A stretch of DNA of 64,000 nucleotides from Erythrophleum ivorense (GCA_026724425.1 JAIUCV010000101.1:124001-188000); one strand, 5' to 3'; positions 25,716-37,463 are shown, counted from the stretch's first letter. The notes: a model not told the origin generated them from the letters alone. Numbers and translations: made by a program.

Positions 25716-26242
25716 CTAGTAGAGGACCCGCGCGTTTGCGCGGTGGTACGTTATGTTTTTATCAAAAAAAAAACAGTAATAGTGTAGGGATCCATTTTTT
25801 TTTATCTTTTCAGTTTAATTTAGTTTAGGTTATTTCTGTTGGATTCATTATATTTCTGTTATGAGGGAGTAGGTTTGAGACTTTTAACCCATACCCAAAA
25901 ATTCGAACCGAATTGATCCACAATACCCCTATCCAATTGATTTTGGGTATAAAACAAATCACCAGATGGGTAAAATATTTGATATCTGTGGGTATCAGAT
26001 AATATCAGAACCGATTTGATACCCGATCGGGTACCCAAATTACCTGAATGAATATTGTGGATTATTTTTGATATTATAAATATTTTTTTTTAGGTTTTTT
26101 GGATTTTTTATTTATTTTGGGTATAAAACAAATCACCCGATGGGTAAAATATTTGATACTCGTGGGTATCATATAATACCAGAACCGAATCGATACCCTA
26201 TCAGATACCCAAATTACCCGAATAAGTATTATGGATTATTTT

Positions 26243-26297
<55 letters not shown>

Positions 26298-26645
26298 TTT
26301 CTGATAATTTTTTTTTAGGTTTTTCGGATTTTTTTGGGGGCTTTTGGATATATTTCCATTTTTTTACCTGATTAATTAACAATATATATATATATCTATT
26401 TGTTTTTCTGATAATTTTTTTTTAGGTTTTTCGGATTTTTTTGGGGCTTTTGGATATATTTCCATTTTTTTTACCTGATTAATTAACAGATTCGATTTTT
26501 GGTTTGACTGAACCATCGGTTTGTTTTAAGTTATTATTCTTGTATCCAAACAGTTTTATCTCTTATTCTTATATCCAAACAATTTTTTTTCTCCTATCCT
26601 TGTATCCAAACATTATTAAAATGTACTTCTCAATTAATAGTAGTA
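25716..26645 (-). mobile_element. Non-autonomous Helitron, copy A
   Basis: Read on the minus strand, the 3' end (25716) has the hairpin CCGCGCAAACGCGCGG followed about 12 nt later by the terminal CTAG and a host T, as expected of Helitrons. The 5' end (about 26645) shares ACTACTATTAATTGAGAA with copy B but has lost the terminal TC. The interior holds two copies of a segment with repeated GGGTATC/GATACCC motifs, a second duplicated segment (about 26292-26487) and an AT microsatellite (26250-26292). There is no coding capacity. It is joined end to end with the 3' terminus of the larger Helitron. Confidence 0.85.
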
Positions 26646-27099
26646 CTAGTAGCAGACCCGCGCGTTTGCGCGGTGTGACGTTGCATTTTCGTTGCAAAAC
26701 TAATACCCTAATAACCAAAACTTCAACTTATACCTTAATCACCAAAAATTGCATCATAGGTTTCTCAATTTAATTGATTTTAATTTCTGTAGAGTGTGAG
26801 TCACTATCGGCAAAGACCAAGATGCATGCTACAAATGTTTAACATGCCACAAAATTACATTATAAAGTATGTAAATCTCTTTGACTAACTTCAAAAAGTT
26901 AATTCATTATGTTACAATCAAGAAAAGATCACGAAATATTAGCCTCTCATAATGGTTAACGGAATTAAAAAACAACTTAAAAGATTTGTAACACTTAGTC
27001 TGAAAGAAAATGAAATGTTTATAATTTATTTCTATTAAATCCAATCTCAGATCAAAATAAACTTGCTGGAAACTAAGTACATGAGAACATCGGTTTTCT

Positions 27100-27484
27100 C
27101 TAGTCTAGTAAACTTTTTCGTAGCCTTATTCTTCTTAGTCTCATGCTCTGTATTTTTAATTCATTTTCCTCCATAGTGTTCTCCAACATAATTTTGACTA
27201 TGCAAAGCTCGGTTTGATGTAGATTGGAGACCAAAAGATAAGAGTTCAGTTCTCCAGCAAATTCTACAGCTTTTAATGGAAGGACCAGCTGCACATTGAT
27301 GACCACCGACCGTGACGAAGGATAGTTCAAATAAGGTAAATGAAGTAGTTTTATTACCAGTTGTGCATCTCCTCTGTTTTGTCTTGCCATCTCTTTGTGT
27401 TCTCTAATCAACTGAGACATTCATCTCATATCTAATCAAATCTTTAATTCTTTTGACACAATGGAGATTACTTCATTAACTTAC
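27100..27484 (-). other. Unidentified segment inside the Helitron, possibly a further captured fragment
   Basis: On the minus strand a frame downstream of the kinase exon donor reads MSQLIREHKEMARQNRGD and ends with a charged, helix-like tail (MRLRRIRLRKSLLD). I do not recognise it. It could be a fourth captured fragment or chance. Confidence 0.3.
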
Positions 27485-27561
27485 CCGCTGCTATCTTTAT
27501 CAAAGTATTGGAATGCTTTGTGCAAATGTTCATCTCTTTCCAATCTGTGTCTATGCATCCT
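27485..27561 (-). pseudogene. Captured fragment of a calcium-dependent protein kinase (EF-hand exon)
   Basis: The frame reads MHRHRLERDEHLHKAFQYFD then KDSSG and ends at a GT donor. This matches the segment leading into an EF-hand of plant CDPKs, where DKDxSG is the start of the calcium-binding loop. No kinase domain is present. It is fused without a break to the O-fucosyltransferase fragment in the same exon and frame. Confidence 0.75.
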
Positions 27562-27966
27562 CGCCCAATAGATTCTCGCATCTCTCGGTGCTCCAAGTGC
27601 TCGAAGCAGTCTGTAACACAAATGTAGCCAAGAAATACAATGTTATGTCTCTCTTTCTTAACACCAAAAACTTTGTAAAGATCACTCATTTTACCTTGTT
27701 ACTTCCTTGGCGTTTAATGGACAGAGACCGGCGAGTTTCCTCTCGTTAGAAGTCATGCTAGATTTTGCTGTTAAGAGCTCAGGCCGCTTGATCCTCTCTG
27801 TTTACGCAATCTCATTATACTTTGAGCTCAAACCAGAGAGACAGCCAGTTCTCACCCACACATCTTTCTCCAATCGAAGATGAAGCGCAATGTAAGGTCC
27901 TTTGTTCCTCATTCTCTCTGCAAGCTTCTTTCCTCCGCAAAATTGAAAGAACCCCAAGCACACACC
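27561..27966 (-). pseudogene. Captured fragment of a GDP-fucose protein O-fucosyltransferase-like gene
   Basis: Two partial exons. The first reads RMRNKGPYIALHLRLEKDVW, then VRTGCLSGLSSKYNEI, an in-frame stop, then RIKRPELLTAKSSM and LAGLCPLNAKEVTR up to a donor near 27693. The second (from 27609) reads LLRALGAPRDARIYWA and then passes directly into kinase sequence. This is the central part of the plant DUF246/O-FucT family. One internal stop and missing ends make it non-functional. Confidence 0.85.
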
Positions 27967-28800
27967 ATAATGTCCTCTCTGTCTTGATGTTGGTACCCAG
28001 TCAAGCACACAACTAAGCTTTTAGCCCCTGGAATCCCATTCAAATTCTAAGAGGCCTGAACAAAACCTGCCAAATTACGCAATATGATAAACCCTTGAGT
28101 AAAACTTGTTACTGATATCTTCTTATTCTCTTTTTTGGATTTAATCATAAGAAACTGACCGATTTTTCATCTATAAGCATTCCAACATCAAAGCTGTGAT
28201 CAACCAATGACCTAGTGACAACCACCTTCCCACTGCTACGGGCAGCAACACATAACGGATCATCCTATAATATCCCAAAGCAAAGTAAGATCTTTTTCAA
28301 CTGCGAAGACATAATAGAGAGAGAGAGAGAGAGCAAAAAATAGAGATAAGACTTACATAAACAAACTTATCTACAATGAGGTGAGCACAGGTTTCGTTGC
28401 ATTGCCCAACATCAATACCACCACTACCCAGAAGCTTGGATCGTAACTGTAGTGAGATCATTGGACAAAATTGACACAAAAATATGTCAATGAATCAGAA
28501 ATCTAGCGAGTAAATAACTTGTAATCGTTTTACAAAACAACGGAGATTGCTCAAAACAATCAGAAACCCTTGATATGAAAACCACATCTCTTATTAAACA
28601 AAGAAAAAAAATCACAAAATCAATCGCATAACACGTTCTGGGAAAATCAAAGAGAACGGAGAGAAAATAGAACACGCTGGAAAACGAAATCAATCCCAGA
28701 AATTGAAAGACTATGAGAATCAAACAGAGAAGAAACGGCTTACCCCAGACGATAAACCCGTCAGAGAAAAAGTGGCAACTTGTTCTAAAGACTAAAATCC
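27967..28800 (-). pseudogene. Captured 5' part of a BRCT-domain gene (At4g02110-like)
   Basis: Exon-like pieces at 28446-28357 (SKLLGSGGIDVGQCNE then CAHLIVDKFVY), 28264-28160 (DDPLCVAARSSGKVVVTRSL then VDHSFDVGML) and 28055-27967 (LNGIPGAKSLVVCLTGYQ then DREDIM), separated by introns with GT-AG ends. A possible first exon lies at about 28744-28800. The pattern is a BRCT domain as in At4g02110. A one-base deletion after PLR breaks the frame, so it cannot encode the original protein. Confidence 0.8.
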
Positions 28801-29174
28801 TAAATCGATGGGATTTGCAGACTTTTTCCTGTAATTATATTTGCGTGTGAACCGGGTCGGTTTTCGAAATTAGAGAATTAAATGTTTGATGTCTAATACG
28901 ATCCGGTTTTATTTAAGTTGTATAAAGGTCCGCGTCCCGATTCGAATCAATTTGGGTGGGCTATTCTCGATTTAAGTCTATTCGGGTGGGTTATTCGCGA
29001 GTCATCGAGTCAACTCGGCCGAGTTAGTTTTTTTTGTTTTTTCCAGACACTTTTAACCTCTGCTATTCCTGCATCCAAACAGAATTCATTCATTAATCTA
29101 GTGGCATTCTCTGTAAATACATGGGTTTTTTAGTCTTTTTTTTAAATTGTACTTCTCAATTAATATTGTAGAGA

Positions 29175-30017
29175 TAGATAGATTTACGATGTTCAAAGTC
29201 TAAAAGACCAACGAATACAAAATAAGTACGTACGACTGAAATATCGCGGAGAAACTATTTTTTTACCCACATCTTACTAAAGATATTATAAAAAATTTGT
29301 CTTCGTTTGTCCAAATAATTTGACAATTAAAACTTTTCGTCAGTACATGAATTATGGCTCCATTCAACCCAAGAAAAACCGGCGACTACTAGTAGGGAGT
29401 CAATATCATGGTTCTAGAAACTTAAGGCTCTTAAAAGTAATTAAAATACAAATGTCACATGCCGTAAGAATGTTTCTGATCTATGTCGGTTCATGCACAA
29501 TTATTTATTCTATCTAATCTAATATACCATTTATACGAACCTATTCTGCGCATATTTAAAAGGAATTCCATTTAAATATAGTTTTCAAACTTACTTACCA
29601 CTAACTAATGACATACGGAATGTGATGAAATCGTCGGCGAAATACCTCACGCTTCACCATAAAACAACAACAATGCTGTGGCCAAAATTTCAAAATCCAC
29701 GTCATGAATTTTTTGGATGATGTAAACTATACAGTCTATTTTTAATAAAACTAACGTAAGGAAAAATGGAAAATCTAAAATCAGAGGGCACAAAATAAAC
29801 AGAAACTCTCATTCTATTACACAGGGTTTAACAAACCGATTTATATAAGTAAATAGTAAAGAAAAAGGGTGGTAGTAGGAGGAATATATTACCAAAATGA
29901 CATAACATGGAAACTGTTCATGTGTCTACGTGATGACTCAGTCACCTAAAATCAGTTTTTGCAACTTCATATTAATTTACCAAAACACCCCTCCATTTCT
30001 TCTTCTTCTCCTTCTCT
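29175..30017. other. Intergenic region between Helitron and DOF2
   Basis: AT-rich, no gene seen. The 3' UTR of DOF2 is expected next to 30017. Confidence 0.6.
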
Positions 30018-30617
30018 TCAGTTTTTCTCCACTCTGTTCATAGCCAGATCCGTCCACGGGTTACCACCAGCGTTATTACCCGCCTCGCTCCTCCTCAAAC
30101 CCATACCCAAACCCATACCCGGATCCCAACCCGACCCATCAAGAATGATCCCTCCAAGACCCAGCTGCATATTCGACGCCAGCAGCGAGCTGAAACTACC
30201 TCCGGTCTCCATACCTTTCACGTCCTGGTCTCCGATCGGAAACCCGTACAGCATCCGGGTCGGATCCATTTCCGGTTTGGTCCCGTTTTGAGAATTCGGA
30301 TCCGGATCCGGGTTTTTGGTCTTCTTGTTGTGGGTGTTGGAAGGAGGAGAAGAAGAGGAAGTGGATCGTTTGGCGTTCTTGCGAGAACCACCACCGACGG
30401 GGACGTTGCGTAGAGCGCCGCCTTTGGTCCAGTAACGACGGCAGCTTTTGCAGAAGTGACGGGGCTGTGACAGATTGTAGTTGTTGTAGTAACAGAATTT
30501 GGTGTTGGGTGAGTCACAGCGTGGACACTTTAGCTGCTCTTGCTCCGGAAATTGCGGTTGTTGCTGCTGCTGCTGTTTCGCCATCATCGACTGATAATAA
30601 GCTGCTGGATCCTGCAT
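30018..30617 (-). CDS. DOF2: Dof zinc-finger transcription factor, DOF2 (At3g21270-like)
   Basis: Single-exon frame of 199 residues from the ATG at 30617 (MQDPAAYYQSMMAKQQQQQQ) to TGA at 30018. The Dof DNA-binding domain at about residues 28-80 has the four zinc ligands in the CX2CX21CX2C pattern (CPRC ... CKSC) and the conserved RYWTKGGALRNVPVGGG. It recognises AAAG cores. A basic Ser-rich stretch follows (KNAKRSTSSSS), then an Asp/Pro/Asn-rich linker. The C-terminal part (GFPIGDQDVKGME; NPWTDLAMNRVEKN) is as in A. thaliana DOF2. Length is close to the A. thaliana protein as I recall it. The gene looks intact. Its target genes cannot be inferred here. Confidence 0.95.
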   Translation of the reverse strand: MQDPAAYYQSMMAKQQQQQQPQFPEQEQLKCPRCDSPNTKFCYYNNYNLSQPRHFCKSCRRYWTKGGALRNVPVGGGSRKNAKRSTSSSSPPSNTHNKKTKNPDPDPNSQNGTKPEMDPTRMLYGFPIGDQDVKGMETGGSFSSLLASNMQLGLGGIILDGSGWDPGMGLGMGLRRSEAGNNAGGNPWTDLAMNRVEKN

Positions 30618-30965
30618 TTCTTCTTTTGTTTTTACGGAGAAAAATCTCTTCTTTTTTTCTTTTCTAATTTTGCAATAAAAAAAAAAAAAAAACAGAGTCT
30701 TTTCCTTAAATTAGAAACCTCTTGCTGAAGAAATAATAGATTTTGTTAACAAACCTGTTAAAAGACAAATATAAATAAAAAGATCGAATCTTGGAGGTTG
30801 TAAATTGCAAATTTCTGACTGATTGATTCAATCTTTTTTGTTTCTCTGGAAATGGAAGTTAGAGAGTGAAGGATTTTGAGGTTTTTTTTTTTATAGAGGG
30901 AGAGAGAGAGAAGTGGTTCTTATCGCATAAATAAGACAAATTTAACACTTTTCTCTCTCTAGATA

Positions 30966-30967
<2 letters not shown>

Positions 30968-31003
<36 letters not shown>
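30968..31003. repeat. (GA)n microsatellite
   Basis: Uninterrupted GA repeats upstream of DOF2; they read as CT on the gene's strand. Confidence 0.95.
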
Positions 31004-31006
<3 letters not shown>

Positions 31007-32770
31007 AGGGAAGAAGAAGAAATGAAGAGAGTGTTGGGTTTAAAGTCTAAACGACAAGACAAGCTTTGTGAGCTGTGGTGTGACCAGACTTATAGGGCAA
31101 CCCAAATTACAAGATTAGTGTGCTTCCGTAATCTTCTTCCTTTTATTAATTTTTTAAAAATATTATGCTTAATTAATTATTGATTTGTATTTATTTTTAA
31201 TTAGATGACAAGATTAGTGTTGAACTTTTTCATTGACTTGTTGACTCTTTAACTAATACTTATCATAGAGTTGTTTTGTTTGACGTCATTTTGTCGGATG
31301 GATTAAAAAAGTGGTTTTTATATGAAATTTCCTGTATAAAACGGAAGTATAACACACGGTAAAGTTAACATTTAACAAGATTGATTAGCTTTTAGTAAAA
31401 CACACGGTAAAGTTTTTAATCAAACACTACTAATCTTGAAAATTTGTAATTTACAAAGGAACATATACTTATGTTAAAAAGATTGAATAAATCGAGGGGT
31501 AATAACTTTTTCCAACATATTTGGATACGCCTGTCTTCGTGCCAAGATGGTTGTTTGGCTTCATATGTTTAGACAATATCGATTCTACGTATCTTTTTGT
31601 TTTCTTATATTTGTTCTTACTTTACCCCGAAAACAAACACACTTGCCTTTTTCTTTTGATGGCTAAAAGTCTCTCTACTTCTTTTTTCTCTATTTTGTGA
31701 TCTATACATCTGCAGAAACTTTATCATCTTTTGGGGGCTAAATGGATGATGATGATTTTTGAGTTTTTTTTCTTCTTCTTCAAATTCAGACTCTCATGAA
31801 GGAGACAAGAGTTTTCTCCTCCGTTGAGTCACGAAAATTGATAACTAAATCCATTAGACAACAAAATTCGTATTGTACTTTGAATGAATATTGAATTTAT
31901 GTAATCGCTCACGTTCAACCATTTTTTCTGACTTTTTTTTGTTGTTGGATTGGACAAACATTTTTTGTATAAAAAAGCCTCCGTCTAGTGTTTTTTTCTT
32001 CTTAACGTCTCGATACATTTTATTCTCAAATCTTGTTTTTATAAGTGAATTCGCATATTAGTTATAAATTAAAACATAAACAAGGAGACGTCAAACAAAA
32101 GACAACGAGAACAGTTGTTCTCTTCCGCCCATTTCCCATGAGTTTTCTTATCCATGCACAAAGCCCTTACACGTACACCTCAAATAATTAAAATTCTAGG
32201 TAATGTTTAACTAATCTTTTTCATATATCTAAGTAGCACTAAACCAGACGTGATCAGCATCTAATATTCTTATTGTAATTAGCTAGACAAAAAAAAAAGA
32301 TTGAAAATAAAAACAACTAATAAGTCCATCATTCACATGCCATAATTTCTAAAACCCACTCTGGCTCAAGAATCAGGAGACAAATAGTAGATGGCGTTCT
32401 TGTGAAGCAAGTATGTGCACTCAATGAGAGAGATCATTACACTCAAAAGTCGAATCGCAGCCGTTGATTTTGCATCGTTGGGAATGAACCAGAGCCATCC
32501 ATGTGTCGAGGGAAACAGATTAAGGACATTGTCGTCGCGTTAAGCTGCCGTAAGAGCTGACCATATGGCGTTCGTGTCTTCTGTTTTGCCCAACACGTGG
32601 GACAAACTCTCCACTTCTTTCTGATTCCCATCATCGCGTCATTTCCACGGCTACGATTTGTGGCTGCGGCTTGACGCATGGACGGCTTTGATTGAACGTG
32701 GCCCGTTCGAATATCATATTGAATTATAGCTAATTTAGTTTTTTTTTTTTTTTTTTTCTGTTTTCCATAG

Positions 32771-32848
32771 TGATGAGAAGACACTTGTTAATTAGTAGTA
32801 GCCAAATCTTGATGAGAAGACACTTGTTAATTAGTAGCCAAATTAACT
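32771..32848. repeat. Two tandem 39-bp units
   Basis: The unit begins tgatgagaagacacttgtta and continues attagtagccaaat. The two copies differ by a 3-base insertion. Confidence 0.85.
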
Positions 32849-33588
32849 TGCTAATTTCTTGAAATTTTTCAAGTTATTACGTTCAGAAAAAATAAAAAAG
32901 CTTCAATTGAAGTATCAAAATAAGAAAATCATTTAGTTCTTCCTACTTCAGCCCTCGTTAATTTATTCGTAGTCTTTAATTTTAGATTTTGAAAGAATGC
33001 ACTATATAAAACATATAAAGAATAATACGGTGAAAGAATGATGATGCGTTGGAGTGTTTTTATTTTTATAAGTCAAAAACTAATTACATAGCAAGAGTTT
33101 ACTTTGAACGCAAAAATAACAAACAAACTCATTAAAAAAACATGAAGATATAGTACTACATTTTAATCTTAAAAATAGATACCAAAAATATTCGAAAATA
33201 ACAACCCTCACAGCAAGTCATGCGAGAGAGAACTACAATCACGATTTTTCTTTTTAATCGGATTCCCTTTTTCTGGTTCTCGTCCAACATTTAACTTAAC
33301 CAGACATAACACAAGTAAAAAAGCTTCTAAAGACTTGGAGAAAATGGCTGGTTTTTAGCTATTGTAATGAGTAAAAAGAGAATCATTACCCAGCTACTGC
33401 TATTTCTAGCCACTTGCCCCAAAAAAAAGAGAGAGTCAAAGGATGATACAAAAGAGAGAGCATATAAAGGAGCCAGTTTTTAGTTGTGATATGAAGATGC
33501 TGATGATGTTTATATAAGCATCTCTGAGATCCTTCAGTTTTCACAAGTAGCCAAAGCTTCTTCTCCATTTTGATGTATATGTTTCTTT

Positions 33589-36500
33589 TTAAGCATAGTA
33601 CATGTACAAACTGTTCGCGGCGGCGCAAGCTATCGAGTTCTCTGTTGGATGCCACGCGAGATGCAGCAATTTGCTTGTATGGTCAAATGAATTACCGTTC
33701 CCATCGGCTCCAGGACTCTCTGCTCCTGTTTCCCAATTTTGTAATGTATTTAAGAATATTTAAGAAGTCATTTTGCTTAAGGGGCTTATGCTAAAGACAC
33801 AGGGAAAAAACTAACTGACCTCTTCTAACCGCGCGTGTGATACTGCTTAAAGATGGTCTTGATGGCCTCGCGGGAGTTGTGACTTGTCTCCTATAAGTTC
33901 AAACACATTTTCAATCTGATCAATATTTAGACTAAAGGAAAAATGAAAGAAGAGATTGTTATTCTCTAGCACAAGTTTGTTACCTCATTGGATTTTTGCT
34001 TGCTTCCAAGGTTGTAGTTTCGGTACTTCCAGGGGAAACACCAAACACACGGAAGAGATTGCTGGAAACAAATGTAAAACAGGGGAAGTTTATTCAAGAG
34101 AGTGAAATTGTAAACGTAGAAATCAAAAGAAGACAATATGCGTTACAGGCATACCTGTAAGAACCTGTAGCCACTCGCAGTCCATCACCACTTAGACAAC
34201 ACTCGAACTTATCGAAGATAGAATCGTTTTCATATAAGTCACAGAGCTGGAAATAGTCACAAAAAAGGGAGTCAAACGTGATGCAATGAGTCTACTGATG
34301 CAACTCTCTCAAAGAACAGGAAACTCACCTTTGGTCTTAAATATTCGTGAACCTGGAAAGTTGATACTGGACCTGAGTCCATGTTGATGTCCCATAACTG
34401 ACATGTAACACATAACCATGAGTCCAATTTTCAGTTTGAAACTAATCACTAATAACATCAAAAGGCATGGCACAACCAATGCCAAATGTAACTCTCTCGG
34501 TTTAATGAGACATAAAGCATAAGGAAATTTTTTAAAAAAAAGTATGGACCTTAAGCGTCATGTAGTCACGGCTAAGTATATATCTTCCTCCTTTCGCAAA
34601 TTTGATGTCTGAAATTGAAGCAATTATCTCTGTGAAGAATGATCTAGAAGTTGGTGTCTCTGTGTCCTCATACCTGCAGAAACAAGCAATGTTTACCTGT
34701 GTTGTTGCAGCAAGTTATGAAACACTACAAGATAATATGGTTTCTTTTGTGTTTGCTATGCAACTATGGTATCCTCAACATCAGTAGATTATGCCTGTGT
34801 GATCCCCCTAGCATGCATATTTTAGCCTTTTAAATGTTGTTTGCTAGTTATGAAACAGCATTCACTTTATTCTGAACTTCAGACATTATTCCTAAAGTAG
34901 TTGACGTAGTGTAATCACATTCTGACGGAGTAACTCAGAAATCTATACATATCTGGATCCTCTTTTCTATATATTGCATTACTAAGAACCTTAGTATGTC
35001 AATCAGTCTCAAGACTTACAATTTGGAATGTGAGTCACATAAAGCTGATTGTCGCAGATCAATCAGGCGAATTGAGCCTTTCGAACTGCTATACGCTAAC
35101 GTATTGCAATGGGTAGGATGAAATTCGGCTGATGTGATAACCTCTGCAACAACGGATAAGGTAAATATTGCAGCTTGAGTTAACTCCCCCTCAGATCAAA
35201 CTTTTACTTAACAGCAAATCAAACATGTGAGGTAGAGAGATGACAAAAAGAATGCAATTATATCTAAACGGGCTAAACATTTGAGTGGAACACAGTTCAT
35301 TGACCAAGCTATAATATCCAAATGACAACTGAGAGCGGCATGGCCCCAAAAGGACAACTACATCACTGAATTTGATCTTCCCTTCTCCAGATTATGATTG
35401 CAGCACTTCAAAAGAAAAAGAAAAAGCAGCTTACCAGTTAGATCCTCCATATTTGCAGGTTTGACATCAACAATGTTAAAACTTTGATTGCTGATCTCCA
35501 GGTTCCAAAGATTTATTCGCAAATCGTCAGCAGAAATAAATGTCTCGCCATCACTTGAAATTTTGGTAGCAACGTCACCAAGAGAAGAACATGATCAATA
35601 AAAGTAAGAGGAAGGAAAGCAACTGTGTGGCCAAATGGACGGATAACCTACCTATTGTTTGAGATTGAATTGATATGATAATCATGAGCATGAGTGTACA
35701 CTCTTCGACATCTAGCCACAGGGCTAGTCTCATAGCTAGTAGTTACCTGTAGGTTGTAAGTGAATTATTAGTCTACACTCGAGTAAAATAAGAGTTTCCG
35801 CACTAAGAGAATAATAGAAATTTATAAATCAAAAGTAGAGAAGAACATGGAAAGGAAAAAAAATCATAGGAAACTAGGACTGAGAAACTCAAGATAATTG
35901 AATCTTCAGAATCAAAGAAAACCTAAATTGATGCAAGTAATGCTATTTGAGATTTCTTTACATGCCAATCCCTTCATCCTATTTCGGCTCACTCAAGCAT
36001 TCAAACTTTGACCCTGCAATTGAGTTAATCCCGAAGACTTAAAAGGTTTTGGGTTTCTTGCAAAGGGATCATGAGTGCCTATCAAATTTCTTATTGAAAC
36101 TAAGATCTAGCCAAACCACAAACGATAAAAGAGAGAAGGAAAAGTCGTGCAGAGTCAACTACCGGTAATTGCAGCGAAGGGATGCCTCCTGGCGGAAACG
36201 AGTAGTCATTACTTAAAGAATTGATTAATTTGTCAGGTGATCCTCCATTAGTGAGGCATGTGTTTGAATTACTTGAGCTTGCAACACTTCCATTTGCTAG
36301 AGGTCTGGAAGAATCTGTATTTATGTCACAAATTTTCTTGATCTTTTTATCTTGAACCTGTTTAAACTCGCGCATAAGAAAAAAGAAACGGATCCTGTTT
36401 AAATATTCAGCTGAAAAGGCAACTGGTAAACAAGATCCAAAGAGAAAAATCTTAAGGCAAACTTGTCACCTTCCAGAACTTGATAGTTTTATCATTTGTT

Positions 36501-37463
36501 GAAAGGAGAAAAAGAGCACCGTTAGCTGTTTGAGACCATCTAATTTTGTTGATCTTCTCCTCTATCTCCAAACTCTTGAGGTAATCAAACTGGTAGACAA
36601 GGATGGAGGGCATGAGAAACATAATCTATGTTGTGTGAAGGAAGAAAGCAAAAGACGTACCTCAGGCTCGTGACTCTGAAATTCAGTTTTATAACGAAAC
36701 TCCGGGTGCCTCAGTGGATAATCTGTTTCTTCGAGGTCTCTTCTATCTCCACTGGTCTGTTAATCAATAGCATGCAACAAAGCATCACACAACATCACCA
36801 TCTCATCTCGAATTTAGGTATAAAGAAGAGCTTGCAAGGCAAATGAGGACATACATTTTTGGAATCTGTTCTCTCGAAAAGAACAACACGTCCTCCACGG
36901 TCCCCAGTAGCAAGGTGGTCACCGGATTTATCAAACTCAATCGCTGAAATTATATCAACTGCAGAGGAAACACCAGCTACAGTTTTAACAATTTTAATCC
37001 GAATTTAGATAAACATCCTTTCGTAATGTGATTACAATCCAAGCTCTAACGCAATCTAGTAATCCAAAAAGCGCAAAGAAAAGTAACTCCTTTTTGCCAC
37101 AAGTAACACTAACCACTTCCTTGTGGCTTTAACTAAAACAATAAGACATAAAAGCCACTAAATTTCGATCAAAAATCAAAACTTTACAATGACCACACAA
37201 ATTAATAACGTAATCGCCTAAACAATCCAAGAAGCTTAATAGATCTACACGACCAGATTAAACCCTAATCAAAAATCAGGAGGATTAGATCCAATGGTGA
37301 GCTAAAGCAGAAGCAGAAACAGAAGCAGAGAGATGCATGTGAATCGATGCCTACCTTCTTGAACTTCTTCGCCGGCGCTGCGTTCACCGAATACCTGAGA
37401 GAATCTCCAATCCAAAGGCGGAGGTAAGTCTGACGAAGCTCCGACCTCATCACCACCGTTCAT
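33589..37463 (-). CDS. Protein phosphatase 2A B55 regulatory subunit
   Basis: WD40-repeat regulatory B subunit that directs PP2A to its substrates. Fourteen exons on the minus strand: 37463-37355, 36958-36855, 36756-36661, 36589-36470, 36357-36163, 35746-35652, 35553-35435, 35143-35020, 34673-34550, 34397-34329, 34246-34155, 34061-33984, 33890-33820, 33725-33589. All join in frame, giving 510 residues without stops. Recognisable blocks in order: MNGGDEVGASS, DWRFSQVFGERSAGEEVQE, ATGDRGGRVVLFERTD, DYPLRHPEFRYKTEFQSHEP, INKIRWSQTANGALFLLSTN, ADDLRINLWNLEISNQSFNI, EFHPTHCNTLAYSSSKGSIR, SRDYMTLKLWDINMD, VHEYLRPKLCDLYENDSIFD and the C-terminal AANSLYMYYA. The match to Arabidopsis ATB alpha/beta is end to end, with the plant-specific Ser/Asn-rich insert in exon 5. 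I recall these A. thaliana genes on chromosome 1, so the location here is unexpected. Confidence 0.93.

Larger units (their letters stand above)
26646..29174 (-). mobile_element. Helitron, copy C, carrying fragments of several host genes
   Basis: On the minus strand the element starts at 29174 with TCTCTAC and the same ATTAATTGAGAA block seen in copies A and B, preceded by A. It ends at 26646 with the hairpin CCGCGCAAACGCGCGG, 12 nt and CTAG followed by T. That gives 2529 bp with both Helitron termini and no target duplication. No Rep/helicase is present, so it is non-autonomous. The interior holds exons and introns from a BRCT gene, an O-fucosyltransferase gene and a calcium-dependent protein kinase gene, all on the minus strand, plus an unidentified segment (27100-27484). 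Confidence 0.8.
30618..33588. other. Upstream region of DOF2 and downstream region of the B55 gene
   Basis: AT-rich. GA tracts near DOF2 (about 30899-31003) probably belong to its 5' UTR or promoter. A 39-bp unit is duplicated in tandem at 32771-32848. A GTG-initiated 113-codon minus-strand frame at 32443-32784 has no recognisable motif, so I do not call it a gene. Confidence 0.55.

Noticed and set aside
32443..32784. 113-codon minus-strand open frame
   Set aside because: It starts at GTG, opens with a Lys run translated from a poly-T stretch, has no recognisable motif and no supporting neighbours.
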